Shown here in pieces: positions 1-7,293 of a stretch of DNA of 14,511 bases. Location: assembly GCA_030045935.1 (NCBI GenBank), contig JASIEN010000373.1:1-14511 (forward strand), given 5' to 3'. Position numbers and translations under genes: made by a program. Position 1 is the first letter of the stretch. Each line of letters begins with the position of its first letter. The notes below the pieces were generated by a model. The model made no database searches. It saw nothing but the letters and a program-made list of their open reading frames with translations, and was not told the origin of the DNA. This DNA comes from Candidatus Sulfotelmatobacter sp. GTDB taxonomy: Bacteria; Acidobacteriota; Terriglobia; Terriglobales; Acidobacteriaceae.

Positions 1-1673
1 GGCAGAATTCCGATGCCGCGGTTTCGGCCAGCGGCTTTTGCGCGGTAGAGCGCCGCGTCGGCGAGTTCGATGACTTCCTCGGCGCACATCGCATCGTAAG
101 CGCCGCGGCTCCAGGGAAACGGCGCCCATCCCACGGAACATGTCTTGCGGACAAGAATACCGTGTCCGAGATCGAACGGCTCCGCCGCCATGGTCTCCAG
201 AATTCTCTGGCAGAAGGCAGGAGTGCCGAGCGGGTCGGCAGAGCGGGACATGATGAGGAACTCTTCCCCTCCCCAGCGCACGAGCACATCTGACTTGCGC
301 ACGACGCTGGCCAAGCGGTCGGCCACGCGCTGCAACAGGCGATCACCGGCATGGTGACCGTGAACATCGTTCACCTGCTTGAAGAAATCAACGTCTACCA
401 TGATGAATACCAGATCACGGTGATCTAATTTGCCGGTGTCGCCGCCGTGAGCGCGCTCATAATTGCGCAGAACCTGGCCGGCTTCAGAGGTGATGATTTC
501 TTCCAGATAGCGGCGGTTCCAGGCTCTAGTCAAGGAATCGGTGAAGGAAATCTCCTGAAGCTCGAGGTTCTTGCGCTGCAGTTCCAGACTGTGCCACCGC
601 AAAGATTGTTCTTTTCTCTCCAACTCATCTTTCAGCGTGCACATCTCCTCGAGATTCTGGCGCGAGAGACGCAACAAATGAAACAGCTCCCTGTCCATCC
701 AATGCTGTTTGAGCAACACGAGCGCGCCCATAAACAACATAGCAGCGATGGTCAACCAGAGCCGGTAAGAACGAACGCGTGACGGAGTCGCTCCCGCAAA
801 CTCCGCCCAAGCCACCATCAACGGAGTAGAGAGTACAGCCAGGATGGAGAGACGCGCCGTCCAGATATTTCGTTCCTGGTGAGGTTGCTGATCAGGGGGA
901 TGGTCGGGAGATGAATCCAGAGACATGAAACCAATTCCGGCAAACCATGCCATTGCGGCGACCAGGGGCACAGCGTAGATGCTGCCCGGGTAGTACTTGT
1001 GATAATCAATCGCTGCGTTGGCAAGAAGCGAAGCCGCTAAATAGAACAGTGCCGCCTTGAAGAGTCTGCCATAAACTTCGTGCCAAAAACCCTGGCTACG
1101 CTTCCATACAAGGCCAACCCCTATGATCAGAACGATCTGTTCACAGCCGTAGAGCAGATCGAAACTGTGGCCATAATTCGCCTCGTTCGGTGAGACGTAT
1201 TGCCAGGGGATCACGATAAAGAGGTACAGGTAAAGCCACCAGGTGAGGAGAAGAAAAAAGTCGAGTGAAATCAGGCGCAGCGAGCGATCATGACGCCGAA
1301 TATGTGGCTGAAGCGCCAAGGCTGCCATCATCGGGACGATATGTAGAAAAATAACTACGTCTCCGATGAAGGGGTCAGGCGTAGGCTGGCGGAGAAAGAC
1401 TTCGAAGTACATCCACAGAGCCTCGGCGGCAAACCACATGGCGCAGCCGATGCCCATCAGCGTCCAGAAGACCTGGCCCTTTTTGTAGGTGGTTCGAACG
1501 TTGGCCAGAAAGAAAACAGTCGCAGCCAAAAGCAGCCCGGAATACGTCAAATCACAAAAGGCGGTAACCCCGAGGCCGGGCGGTGCTAATAGAGACATCC
1601 CCAGGTGTACGCCCACCAGAACGCACACGAAGGCCGTCCACTTACCTGGTTTTCGCAGCGAAGCTAAGTCCAC
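1..1673 (-). CDS. Membrane-bound diguanylate cyclase (GGDEF), C-terminal end cut by window edge
   Basis: Open frame of 557 codons with no stop before the window edge. The chosen start is the GTG at 1671-1673, three codons after an in-frame stop (1683-1685); no good Shine-Dalgarno is visible and later GTG or ATG codons (1626-1628, 1596-1598) are possible. The first ~320 residues hold about ten hydrophobic segments (roughly 12-32, 38-60, 69-93, 103-121, 135-156, 172-190, 203-221, 232-250, 272-293, 302-318). A Leu/Glu/Arg-rich signalling helix (about 320-378) leads into a GGDEF domain that opens with DSLTRAWNRRYLEE (D379). The active-site motif is GGEEF at 468-472, and an RxxD inhibitory site (R459, D462) lies five residues before it, so an active, product-inhibited cyclase making c-di-GMP from two GTP is expected. 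The last visible residues, RAKAAGRNRGIGIL, are typical of the domain end, so little is missing. The ligand of the membrane sensor is unknown. It lies 83 bases downstream of kynureninase on the same strand. Confidence 0.9.
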   Translation of the reverse strand, partial: MDLASLRKPGKWTAFVCVLVGVHLGMSLLAPPGLGVTAFCDLTYSGLLLAATVFFLANVRTTYKKGQVFWTLMGIGCAMWFAAEALWMYFEVFLRQPTPDPFIGDVVIFLHIVPMMAALALQPHIRRHDRSLRLISLDFFLLLTWWLYLYLFIVIPWQYVSPNEANYGHSFDLLYGCEQIVLIIGVGLVWKRSQGFWHEVYGRLFKAALFYLAASLLANAAIDYHKYYPGSIYAVPLVAAMAWFAGIGFMSLDSSPDHPPDQQPHQERNIWTARLSILAVLSTPLMVAWAEFAGATPSRVRSYRLWLTIAAMLFMGALVLLKQHWMDRELFHLLRLSRQNLEEMCTLKDELERKEQSLRWHSLELQRKNLELQEISFTDSLTRAWNRRYLEEIITSEAGQVLRNYERAHGGDTGKLDHRDLVFIMVDVDFFKQVNDVHGHHAGDRLLQRVADRLASVVRKSDVLVRWGGEEFLIMSRSADPLGTPAFCQRILETMAAEPFDLGHGILVRKTCSVGWAPFPWSRGAYDAMCAEEVIELADAALYRAKAAGRNRGIGIL

Positions 1674-1756
1674 CGTAAGAGTTTATGTTGAGCTGGAACA
1701 GCGACGCCTGTTACGAAGGTAACCATCTGTAGCGCAAAAATCTTGGTGGAGCTCGA
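1674..1756 (-). other. Gap between kynureninase and the cyclase gene, with a small inverted repeat
   Basis: This 83-base gap is one of the two longest apparently non-coding stretches in the window. It contains a perfect 5-base inverted repeat with a 4-base loop at 1710-1723 (GTTAC, loop, GTAAC). No T-run follows it, so it does not look like an intrinsic terminator. I see no convincing -35/-10 pair. The cyclase may therefore be read through from the kynurenine operon or use a promoter I cannot recognise. Confidence 0.35.
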
Positions 1757-3028
1757 TTATGCTATCGCCGACCTGAAATGTCCGGCAAAACGAAACACGT
1801 CGTGATAAGAGTTGTATAGGGGGACTGGCGCAACTCGAAAAGTGTCCGGTTCGCGCCAGTCGCCGATAATGCCCTCTTTCGCCAACTCATTACACAAAGC
1901 GCGACCGTTCTGGGGAATTCGAATCGAAAGCTGCGCACCACGTTGCACAGGCTCTCTTGGTGTGACGATTGAGAAATTTGTCGAGGAGTTCTGGTTCAGC
2001 AGAAACTCTAGGTAACTCGTGAGCGAGATGCTCTTGGCACGCAGGCGCTGCATGCCGACTTCGTGGAAGATATCCATGGATGCCCGCAACGATGCCAGAC
2101 TAACGATGGGCGGATTGCTGAGTTGCCATCCTTCGGCGCCGGGCATGGGCTGAAACTGTGGACCCATCTGGAAGCGCGATCGCTCATCGTGTCCCCACCA
2201 GCCGGCGAACCGGGGCAAATCCCACGCCCGCGCGTGACGCTCATGAACAAAGCAACCGGCGATGCAACCTGGCCCTCCATTCAGATATTTGTAGCTGCAC
2301 CAGACGGCGAAGTCGGGGGCCCAGTCATGAAGATGTAGAGGAAGATTCCCAGCAGCATGGGCCAGATCAAAACCTACGATGCAGCCTTGCGCTTGGCCGA
2401 CGCGCGTGATCCGCTCCATGTTAAACGCCTGGCCCGTCTGGTAATTAACGCCACAGAGCATGATAAGCGCAATCTCCTCGCCGGACCGCTCGATCAGGCC
2501 TTCGATTTGTTCTTCGCGAATACATGACTCGCCGGGTAGGGGAGTCAATTCGATGAGGGCAGTTGCGGGATCGAAGCCATGGAAGCGAATCTGCGATTGC
2601 ACCGCGTACTGGTCGGATGGAAAGGCGCCGCGTTCGATGACGATTTTGTTTCTTGCCTTGGTCGGACGGTAGAACGAAACCATCATTAAGTGCAGGTTGA
2701 CGGTGAGCGAGTTCATTACCACCACTTCGAGCGCCTTTGCGCCTACCAATTCTGCCGTCTGGTCGGTCAGCAGGCGGTGATAAGGCACCCACGGGTGTTT
2801 TGCATGGAAGTGGCCCTCTACGCCGAGTTCAGCCCACTCTTTGAGGTCCTGTTCGATATAGGCCTTTACAGTCTTAGGCTGAAGGCCAAGCGAATGACCG
2901 CACAAATACAGGCAGTCGCGACCGAGTCTCTTCGGAAAGAAAAAATGCTCGCGATAACTTCTCAATGGATCTGACTTGTCCATTGCGACGGCGAAATCTT
3001 CGCCTGTCTGGAAGTCGAAGCCGGTCAC
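1757..3028 (-). CDS. kynU: Kynureninase (EC 3.7.1.3)
   Basis: PLP-dependent hydrolase that cleaves 3-hydroxykynurenine (and kynurenine) to 3-hydroxyanthranilate (or anthranilate) plus alanine; cytosolic. The 423 residues match the usual length. Family signatures are visible: the N-terminal LYLCGHSLGLQP segment (40-51), the phosphate-region FPSD (136-139), DLAHAAGN (221-228) with the PLP-contacting Asp, the Schiff-base lysine in CSYKYLNGG (K247), and WWGH (277-280). The start is GTG at 3026-3028, which overlaps the kynurenine monooxygenase stop as GTGA. This start leaves a normal-length N-terminus before the MDKSDPL segment, whereas the next ATG (residue 16) would cut into the family's N-terminal region. 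It is the last gene of the catabolic run and is probably translationally coupled to the gene before it. Functional assignment is firm; preference for the 3-hydroxy substrate is inferred from the neighbouring monooxygenase and 3-hydroxyanthranilate dioxygenase. Confidence 0.96.
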   Translation of the reverse strand: MTGFDFQTGEDFAVAMDKSDPLRSYREHFFFPKRLGRDCLYLCGHSLGLQPKTVKAYIEQDLKEWAELGVEGHFHAKHPWVPYHRLLTDQTAELVGAKALEVVVMNSLTVNLHLMMVSFYRPTKARNKIVIERGAFPSDQYAVQSQIRFHGFDPATALIELTPLPGESCIREEQIEGLIERSGEEIALIMLCGVNYQTGQAFNMERITRVGQAQGCIVGFDLAHAAGNLPLHLHDWAPDFAVWCSYKYLNGGPGCIAGCFVHERHARAWDLPRFAGWWGHDERSRFQMGPQFQPMPGAEGWQLSNPPIVSLASLRASMDIFHEVGMQRLRAKSISLTSYLEFLLNQNSSTNFSIVTPREPVQRGAQLSIRIPQNGRALCNELAKEGIIGDWREPDTFRVAPVPLYNSYHDVFRFAGHFRSAIA

Positions 3029-4392
3029 GGTTGAAGCTCCAATGGTGTGAGATCACGATGAATGAGCTCGTCAGCTTTGGACCAGTCGAGATCGTCGATC
3101 TTGTGGACTGAGTCACAAAGTTCCGCGAGGATGCCGTCTTGAATCAGGCCTCGCGTCAGAGCGACCGAGTAAGGAACCCGGTGAAAAGTAACCATCGCAT
3201 ATTTCGGAACGAAAACATTCGGGTACTTCGCTTCGAGCGCGAGTTCGACTTTCTTGCGAAACAGGAATCTGGCATCGGCAACCTTGTCACGCATCTCGAT
3301 AAAGTTCTCGATGGCCATGTCGGCGATGGCGTCGGCGTTAATCTTTCGTTCGTTCTCGAATCCGGCGAAAATGCGTGACCAGTCGGCGCCGTGGTGATCG
3401 AGAAGATCGACGAGCACGGAGCAATCTTCGAACCCGCAATTGATTCCCTGACCGAAGAAAGGGACAATCGCGTGGGCAGAGTCCCCCAAGAGCAGGATTT
3501 GTCCTTCGACGTGCCAGGGAGAACACTTGATGGTTACCATCGAACCTGTGGGGTTCGCGAAGTAGTTTTCTAGAAGGTTGGGCATGAGCGGGACTACGTC
3601 GGGAAAGTTGGTTTCGAAAAAGCTGACGATACTTTCTTGCGAAATGAGGCTGGCGAAACTGTTTGCGCCTTCAAAGGGAAGAAACAGAATGCACGCAAAC
3701 GTGCCATCCATGTTAGGGAGAGCAATCAGCATGTAATTGCCGCGCGGCCAGATGTGCAGCGCGTGCCTCTCCATCAGGTGCGTTCCGTTCATGCCTGCGG
3801 GGATGGTCAGCTCTTTATAGCCGTAGTCGAGATATTGTTGTGAGAAATTAAAACGATTGAGGCGAAGCATCTCCGTGCGGAGCGCAGAGGCTGACCCGTC
3901 GCAGCCGATTACGATTGCCGGATCGAGAGTAATTTCTTCGCCGGTTTCTTCCTTGCGTATTCGTAGAGATCCTGATCGCAAGTCACATCCGACGCAACGT
4001 TGATTGAAATAGACCTTCGCGCCTTGCTCTTCCGCGGCGTTCAAGAGCGCAATGTTCAGCTCAGCCCGCGAAATGGAGTTGATAACTTCAGTCTCGTCTT
4101 TTCCATAAGGCTGAAATGTAAGCTCGCCCTCTACCGGGTGCATCATACGGCCGCGCATGGAGATGATGATGCTCAGCATACGCCGCCACAATCCAGCCTG
4201 GTGGAGCGCATAGATGCCGCGAGTCGAGAGAGCAAGATTGATGGAACGGCCGGCACTCATGTGCACGCGCCGCATGTCGGGCCGGCGCTCGTACAGTTCG
4301 ACGGAGAATCCGCGCTGCCGGAGCAGGATCGCCAGCAGCGGTCCATTCAGCCCGGCGCCAACCAACCTGATTTTTTCTGTCTTGGAGCTCAT
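3025..4392 (-). CDS. kmo: Kynurenine 3-monooxygenase (EC 1.14.13.9)
   Basis: FAD-dependent hydroxylase that uses NADPH and oxygen to convert kynurenine to 3-hydroxykynurenine. With the ATG at 4390-4392 the protein has 455 residues, the normal family size. The N-terminus carries the dinucleotide motif GAGLNG (12-17), followed by ELYERRPDMR (33-42) and the family-typical GRSINLALSTRG (48-59). The second FAD motif reads GDSAHAIVPFFGQGINCGFED (303-323), and the C-terminal part, rich in aromatic and hydrophobic residues, resembles the KMO substrate-lid region. An in-frame GTG at 4459-4461 would add 23 residues (through VVDRISVQPTR) and overlap the upstream fusion gene by 31 bases. I prefer the ATG because homology begins right after it and it leaves a 38-base spacer. 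The stop overlaps the kynureninase start. No single-pass anchor helix is obvious at the C-terminus. Confidence 0.95.
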   Translation of the reverse strand: MSSKTEKIRLVGAGLNGPLLAILLRQRGFSVELYERRPDMRRVHMSAGRSINLALSTRGIYALHQAGLWRRMLSIIISMRGRMMHPVEGELTFQPYGKDETEVINSISRAELNIALLNAAEEQGAKVYFNQRCVGCDLRSGSLRIRKEETGEEITLDPAIVIGCDGSASALRTEMLRLNRFNFSQQYLDYGYKELTIPAGMNGTHLMERHALHIWPRGNYMLIALPNMDGTFACILFLPFEGANSFASLISQESIVSFFETNFPDVVPLMPNLLENYFANPTGSMVTIKCSPWHVEGQILLLGDSAHAIVPFFGQGINCGFEDCSVLVDLLDHHGADWSRIFAGFENERKINADAIADMAIENFIEMRDKVADARFLFRKKVELALEAKYPNVFVPKYAMVTFHRVPYSVALTRGLIQDGILAELCDSVHKIDDLDWSKADELIHRDLTPLELQP

Positions 4393-4430
4393 CGTAGAGA
4401 TTGCGGTGGGCAATCTGGTGGGCTGCACGC

Positions 4431-6302
4431 TTATCCGGTCAACAACGTCCTTGCCTCCCACAGCTCGGGAAAAAATTTCTTATCGAGGGTAAGCTTCAGA
4501 TACGAAGCGCCTGCGCTGCCGCCCGTTCCCATGCGAAAACCGATGATGCGTTCAACCAGTTGAATGTGGCGCAAGCGCCAGCTCACTACCAGTTCGTCGA
4601 ATTCGGTCAAACGCTCGCAGACGTCGATCCAGTCGCGATGATGGCTCTCATCTTTATATAGTGCATGGATAGCGCGGGCACGGGCTTGGAAGCGCTCCTT
4701 TTCCGTGACGCCTTCATCGTGCGGCGAAAGAATGCCCATTGCTTTCAGTGCTCCAAAAAACACATCGCGCAGCGAGGGCTCTTCCAATCGACGCTTGAGG
4801 CTCGCATAAGCTTCAGGAGTGGGGCGGTGGTAACGCAGCATTTTTTCGTCTTTCAGGCCGCAGAGAAATTCGATCTCGCGAAATTGCTCGGATTGAAATC
4901 CGCTGGCGGGCTCAAGCAGTCCACGGAAGGCGAGGAAGTGCGTGGGCAGCATCGTCTCGAGAATCGTGAACTGCTCTACGAGCACCCGCATGATCTCGGT
5001 GCAGCGCCGCAGCAGACGCGCGGCCTCGTAAACTTCGTCCCGCGATTGCGGAGCCACGCCAGCTGCGCGCAAGTTTGCAATGACGGCGTCGAGATCGTGC
5101 AGCAGTTCTTTGAACCACAGCTCGTATGTCTGATGGACGATTATGAAGAGCAATTCATCGTGATGGGGGGGTGTCGATTGCGGCTGCTGAAGAGAGATCA
5201 GTTCCGGTACTTTCAAATACGAGCTGTAAGTGAGCTGGCCGGATTCGACTGGCGCAGGCGATGTAGCTGCTTCAATCGGAAGGTTTGCCTTCCTGGTAGC
5301 TTCGTCTTTAAGGCACAGGAATTCGAGTGCATTCGCACCCAGAAGCTTTGTCTTGGTTCGTTCCGTCAGATTACTTTCCCGAATCAGTGAGCCCACGCGC
5401 TCTTCGCCGAGCGGAAACGGATAATCGGAGCCGAGCATCACGCGCTCTGCGCCCATCGTCCCTATGAGAAATTCCAATGTACGCTGATCGAAAACAGCAG
5501 AGTCTGTGTACAAGCGATTGACGTAATGACTAGGTGGAAACTGTGATTGGGCACGCGCAACGGGGTGGCGGTGCCAGGCATTTTCCAGCCGTCCGAGCAG
5601 ATAGGCGAAACTGCCGCCGCCGTGAACGAAACAGATTTGCAGCGTTTTGGGCAGCTGATCCAGTGCGCCGCTCAAGATTAAAGCCACGATCGAGAGCTGA
5701 GTTTCGGCGGGCATACCGACGGTCCAGGGCATCATGTATTTCGGCATGCGGTCATGGCCGAACATGCTCCAGGGATGAACGAGCACGGGCGCGCCCTCGT
5801 CGGCGCAGTGGTGAAGAAAAGTTATGATGCCGGCGTCATCGAGGTTTTTGAGACCGACGTGGTTGGCAATCTGCACACCGAGATGGCCGGCTTTCATGCA
5901 GCGGGTTAACTCCTTGCAGGCGGCATCGGCATCTTGTAAGGGAACCTGGCAGAACGATTTCAGTCTGCCTTTGCCGCGGCTGCAAAGCTCAAGCGCGGCA
6001 TCGTTGAACAGGCGAGCGCATTCGACCGCATGTTCGACGGGGCGCTCATAGGCGAACAGAACCGGCGTTGCAGAGATGACCTGAAGATCAACGCAGTCCC
6101 GATCCATTTCCTGCAAGCGGACTTCAGGATCCCAGCATGCAGAGTATATGTGGCGAAAGAATTTGTCCCCCACCATGATCTCGGCCTTGCCCGGTTCGGT
6201 GTGCTTGATCCGGGGCCAGTCCGGTGTTCCGAAGCGCTCGGCCAAGTCGGGCCACGATTCGGGGAAAAAATGATTGTGGATATCGATGACCTGCATCTTC
6301 AT
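4431..6302 (-). CDS. nbaD-kynA: Fused ACMS decarboxylase / tryptophan 2,3-dioxygenase
   Basis: One uninterrupted 623-residue frame carries two kynurenine-pathway enzymes. Residues 1 to ~332 are an amidohydrolase-fold 2-amino-3-carboxymuconate-6-semialdehyde decarboxylase (EC 4.1.1.45): H9 and H11 (IDIHNH), H176 (VLVHPWSM), H227 (CFVHGGG) and D293 (LGSDYPFPLG) occupy the positions of the family's zinc and catalytic residues, and R50 that of the substrate-binding arginine. Residues ~357-623 are a complete heme tryptophan 2,3-dioxygenase (EC 1.13.11.11): LTYSSYLKVPELISLQQPQ (357-375), distal H390 in HQTYELWFK, substrate-binding R460 in FLAFR, axial heme ligand H579 in WRLRHI, and GTGGSAG (592-598). 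The ~24-residue linker is rich in Ala, Pro and Glu and has no in-frame ATG or GTG. The start ATG (6300-6302) overlaps the preceding stop as ATGA. Bacterial versions of these enzymes are normally separate proteins. The two steps are not consecutive, so direct channelling between the halves is not expected. Confidence 0.94.
   Translation of the reverse strand: MKMQVIDIHNHFFPESWPDLAERFGTPDWPRIKHTEPGKAEIMVGDKFFRHIYSACWDPEVRLQEMDRDCVDLQVISATPVLFAYERPVEHAVECARLFNDAALELCSRGKGRLKSFCQVPLQDADAACKELTRCMKAGHLGVQIANHVGLKNLDDAGIITFLHHCADEGAPVLVHPWSMFGHDRMPKYMMPWTVGMPAETQLSIVALILSGALDQLPKTLQICFVHGGGSFAYLLGRLENAWHRHPVARAQSQFPPSHYVNRLYTDSAVFDQRTLEFLIGTMGAERVMLGSDYPFPLGEERVGSLIRESNLTERTKTKLLGANALEFLCLKDEATRKANLPIEAATSPAPVESGQLTYSSYLKVPELISLQQPQSTPPHHDELLFIIVHQTYELWFKELLHDLDAVIANLRAAGVAPQSRDEVYEAARLLRRCTEIMRVLVEQFTILETMLPTHFLAFRGLLEPASGFQSEQFREIEFLCGLKDEKMLRYHRPTPEAYASLKRRLEEPSLRDVFFGALKAMGILSPHDEGVTEKERFQARARAIHALYKDESHHRDWIDVCERLTEFDELVVSWRLRHIQLVERIIGFRMGTGGSAGASYLKLTLDKKFFPELWEARTLLTG
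5278..5293. repeat. Perfect 6-base inverted repeat inside the fusion linker
   Basis: GGAAGG, a 4-base loop and CCTTCC lie in the DNA that encodes the linker between the decarboxylase and dioxygenase halves (residues R337-P342). On the coding strand the first arm reads AGGAAGG, which resembles a Shine-Dalgarno. No ATG or GTG follows in frame at a useful distance; only an ATT lies about 11 bases downstream. It may be a relic of a former intergenic region or simply chance. Confidence 0.6.
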
Positions 6303-6826
6303 TTGCCGGGATGAATAGTACCGCAATGTTTACATTTACGGACGCTCTCGTCGCCATAGAATTTTTCAAAAATTGGCGGCAGATCCTTGACAATGCTCTT
6401 CAGCTTTACCTCGGCGCGGTGCACCAACTGATGGCAGTTTGGGCAATACCATTCAAAGGCATCGAGGGAGCCCTCGGGGCGTGGTACCTCGATCACGACG
6501 CCGATCGTATCGGCGGGACGCTGCGGCGAATGGCGCATGTGCTTGGGCAGGAGAAAAATTTCGCCCTCTTTGATGGAAATCTCTTGCGGCGGCCGACCTG
6601 GCGCTTCTATCACGCGGAGAGAAATGTCGCCCTTCAGCTGATAGAAAAATTCTTCGGTGGGATCGTCGTGGTAATCGCGGCGCTGGTTCGGTCCGCCGAC
6701 GACAGTCACCATCATTTCTCCATCTTCCCAGATTTGCGCATTTCCTACTGGAGGCTTGAGCTTGTCTTTATTCTGCTCGATCCACTTTTGGAAATTGAAG
6801 GCTTGCAAATTCTTTATGGACGCCAT
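6299..6826 (-). CDS. nbaC: 3-Hydroxyanthranilate 3,4-dioxygenase (EC 1.13.11.6)
   Basis: Cupin-fold, iron(II) extradiol dioxygenase that opens the ring of 3-hydroxyanthranilate to give ACMS, the substrate of the decarboxylase half of the next gene. The 175 residues match the bacterial type. The cupin region shows GGPNQRRDYHDDPTEEFFYQ with H53 and E59 as likely iron ligands. HSPQRP supplies a third ligand (H99) and a substrate arginine (R103). The C-terminal tail carries two Cys pairs, CPNC (128-131) and CKHC (165-168), which form the rubredoxin-like second metal site typical of the bacterial enzymes. The ATG at 6824-6826 directly follows the upstream TGA (TGAATG), and a clear Shine-Dalgarno lies at 6832-6839. 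The stop overlaps the next start (ATGA). ACMS cyclises spontaneously to quinolinate, so close coupling to the decarboxylase makes sense. Confidence 0.95.
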   Translation of the reverse strand: MASIKNLQAFNFQKWIEQNKDKLKPPVGNAQIWEDGEMMVTVVGGPNQRRDYHDDPTEEFFYQLKGDISLRVIEAPGRPPQEISIKEGEIFLLPKHMRHSPQRPADTIGVVIEVPRPEGSLDAFEWYCPNCHQLVHRAEVKLKSIVKDLPPIFEKFYGDESVRKCKHCGTIHPGK

Positions 6827-7288
6827 TCACGCCCCCTTCTTTATCGGCTTATACGCTATGGCCCGCATCTCGATTAGCAAATTAGGATGCGGTAACTGAT
6901 GCACTGCGACCGTGGTCCTTGCTGGACCATCGTATCCGAAGAACTCACCGTAGACCTCGTTGTAGCCATCGAAGTCCTTCATGTTGACGAGAAACGTTGA
7001 AATCTCGACCACATCGTGCAACTGCGCGCCTACGCTTTGCAGGATGTCGCTCAGGTTCTCAATGACTGCCTGCGTTTGTTCTCGGATGTCGAGTTTGGCT
7101 GTGCCCATGGCATCGACTTCCGCGCCGGCAATCGTGTTGTCGGCGCGGCGGGCGCTGGTTCCGGAAACAAAGAGGAAATCGCCAGCACGCTTGATGTGCG
7201 GGTACTTACCGCGAGGCCTGGCTTTGCCTTCGACAATTTTGCTGCTACTCAATTGCGGGAACTTATCTTTTCGAGATCGGGACATCAC
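6827..7288 (-). CDS. nbaF: RidA-family 2-aminomuconate deaminase (EC 3.5.99.5)
   Basis: A 153-residue YjgF/RidA-fold protein, slightly longer than housekeeping RidA because of an N-terminal extension (about residues 1-33, with the segment ARPRGKYPHIKRAG before the fold). Family-conserved residues include FLFVSGTSARR (38-48), the arginine of GPARTT (R124) and the glutamate of LLIEMRAIAY (E140). In this operon the expected reaction is hydrolytic deamination of 2-aminomuconate to 4-oxalocrotonate, releasing ammonia. That substrate assignment comes mainly from context, since the fold alone also fits a generic imine deaminase. The candidate starts are GTG at 7286-7288 and ATG at 7283-7285, adjacent codons that lie 5 and 8 bases after the upstream stop; the ATG may be the one used. 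Its own stop abuts the start of the 3-hydroxyanthranilate dioxygenase gene. Confidence 0.88.
   Translation of the reverse strand: MMSRSRKDKFPQLSSSKIVEGKARPRGKYPHIKRAGDFLFVSGTSARRADNTIAGAEVDAMGTAKLDIREQTQAVIENLSDILQSVGAQLHDVVEISTFLVNMKDFDGYNEVYGEFFGYDGPARTTVAVHQLPHPNLLIEMRAIAYKPIKKGA
6832..6839 (-). promoter_or_regulatory. Ribosome binding site of the 3-hydroxyanthranilate dioxygenase gene
   Basis: On the coding strand this reads GAAGGGGG, matching AAGGAGG in six of seven positions, and sits five bases before the ATG at 6826. It lies within the last codons of the deaminase gene. It is the clearest Shine-Dalgarno I could find in the window; most other starts here have weak ones or rely on stop/start overlap. 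Confidence 0.55.
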
Positions 7289-7293
7289 TTAGT

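Noticed and set aside
1710..1723. GTTAC/GTAAC hairpin after kynureninase as an intrinsic terminator
   Set aside because: The stem is only five base pairs and no T-run follows it on the transcribed strand.
4393..4461. N-terminal extension of kynurenine monooxygenase from a GTG at 4459-4461
   Set aside because: The 23 extra residues do not resemble the family N-terminus and would overlap the fusion gene; the ATG at 4392 starts just before the FAD motif.
4000..4563. Plus-strand frame of 187 codons opposite the kynurenine monooxygenase N-terminus
   Set aside because: It is a shadow of the monooxygenase and of the fusion 3' end, with no family resemblance.
4665..5390. Plus-strand frame of 241 codons opposite the tryptophan dioxygenase half
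   Set aside because: It is antisense to a strongly conserved enzyme, has no recognisable domain and a composition expected of a shadow frame.
4431..6302. Fusion as an artefact of a missed stop or frameshift
   Set aside because: Codon phase is continuous, both halves end and begin with complete conserved domains, and the linker has ordinary codons with no in-frame ATG or GTG. A sequencing error at the junction cannot be fully excluded from this window alone.
6311..6877. Plus-strand frame of 188 codons opposite the 3-hydroxyanthranilate dioxygenase
   Set aside because: It is antisense to a complete, motif-bearing gene and its translation matches nothing I recognise.
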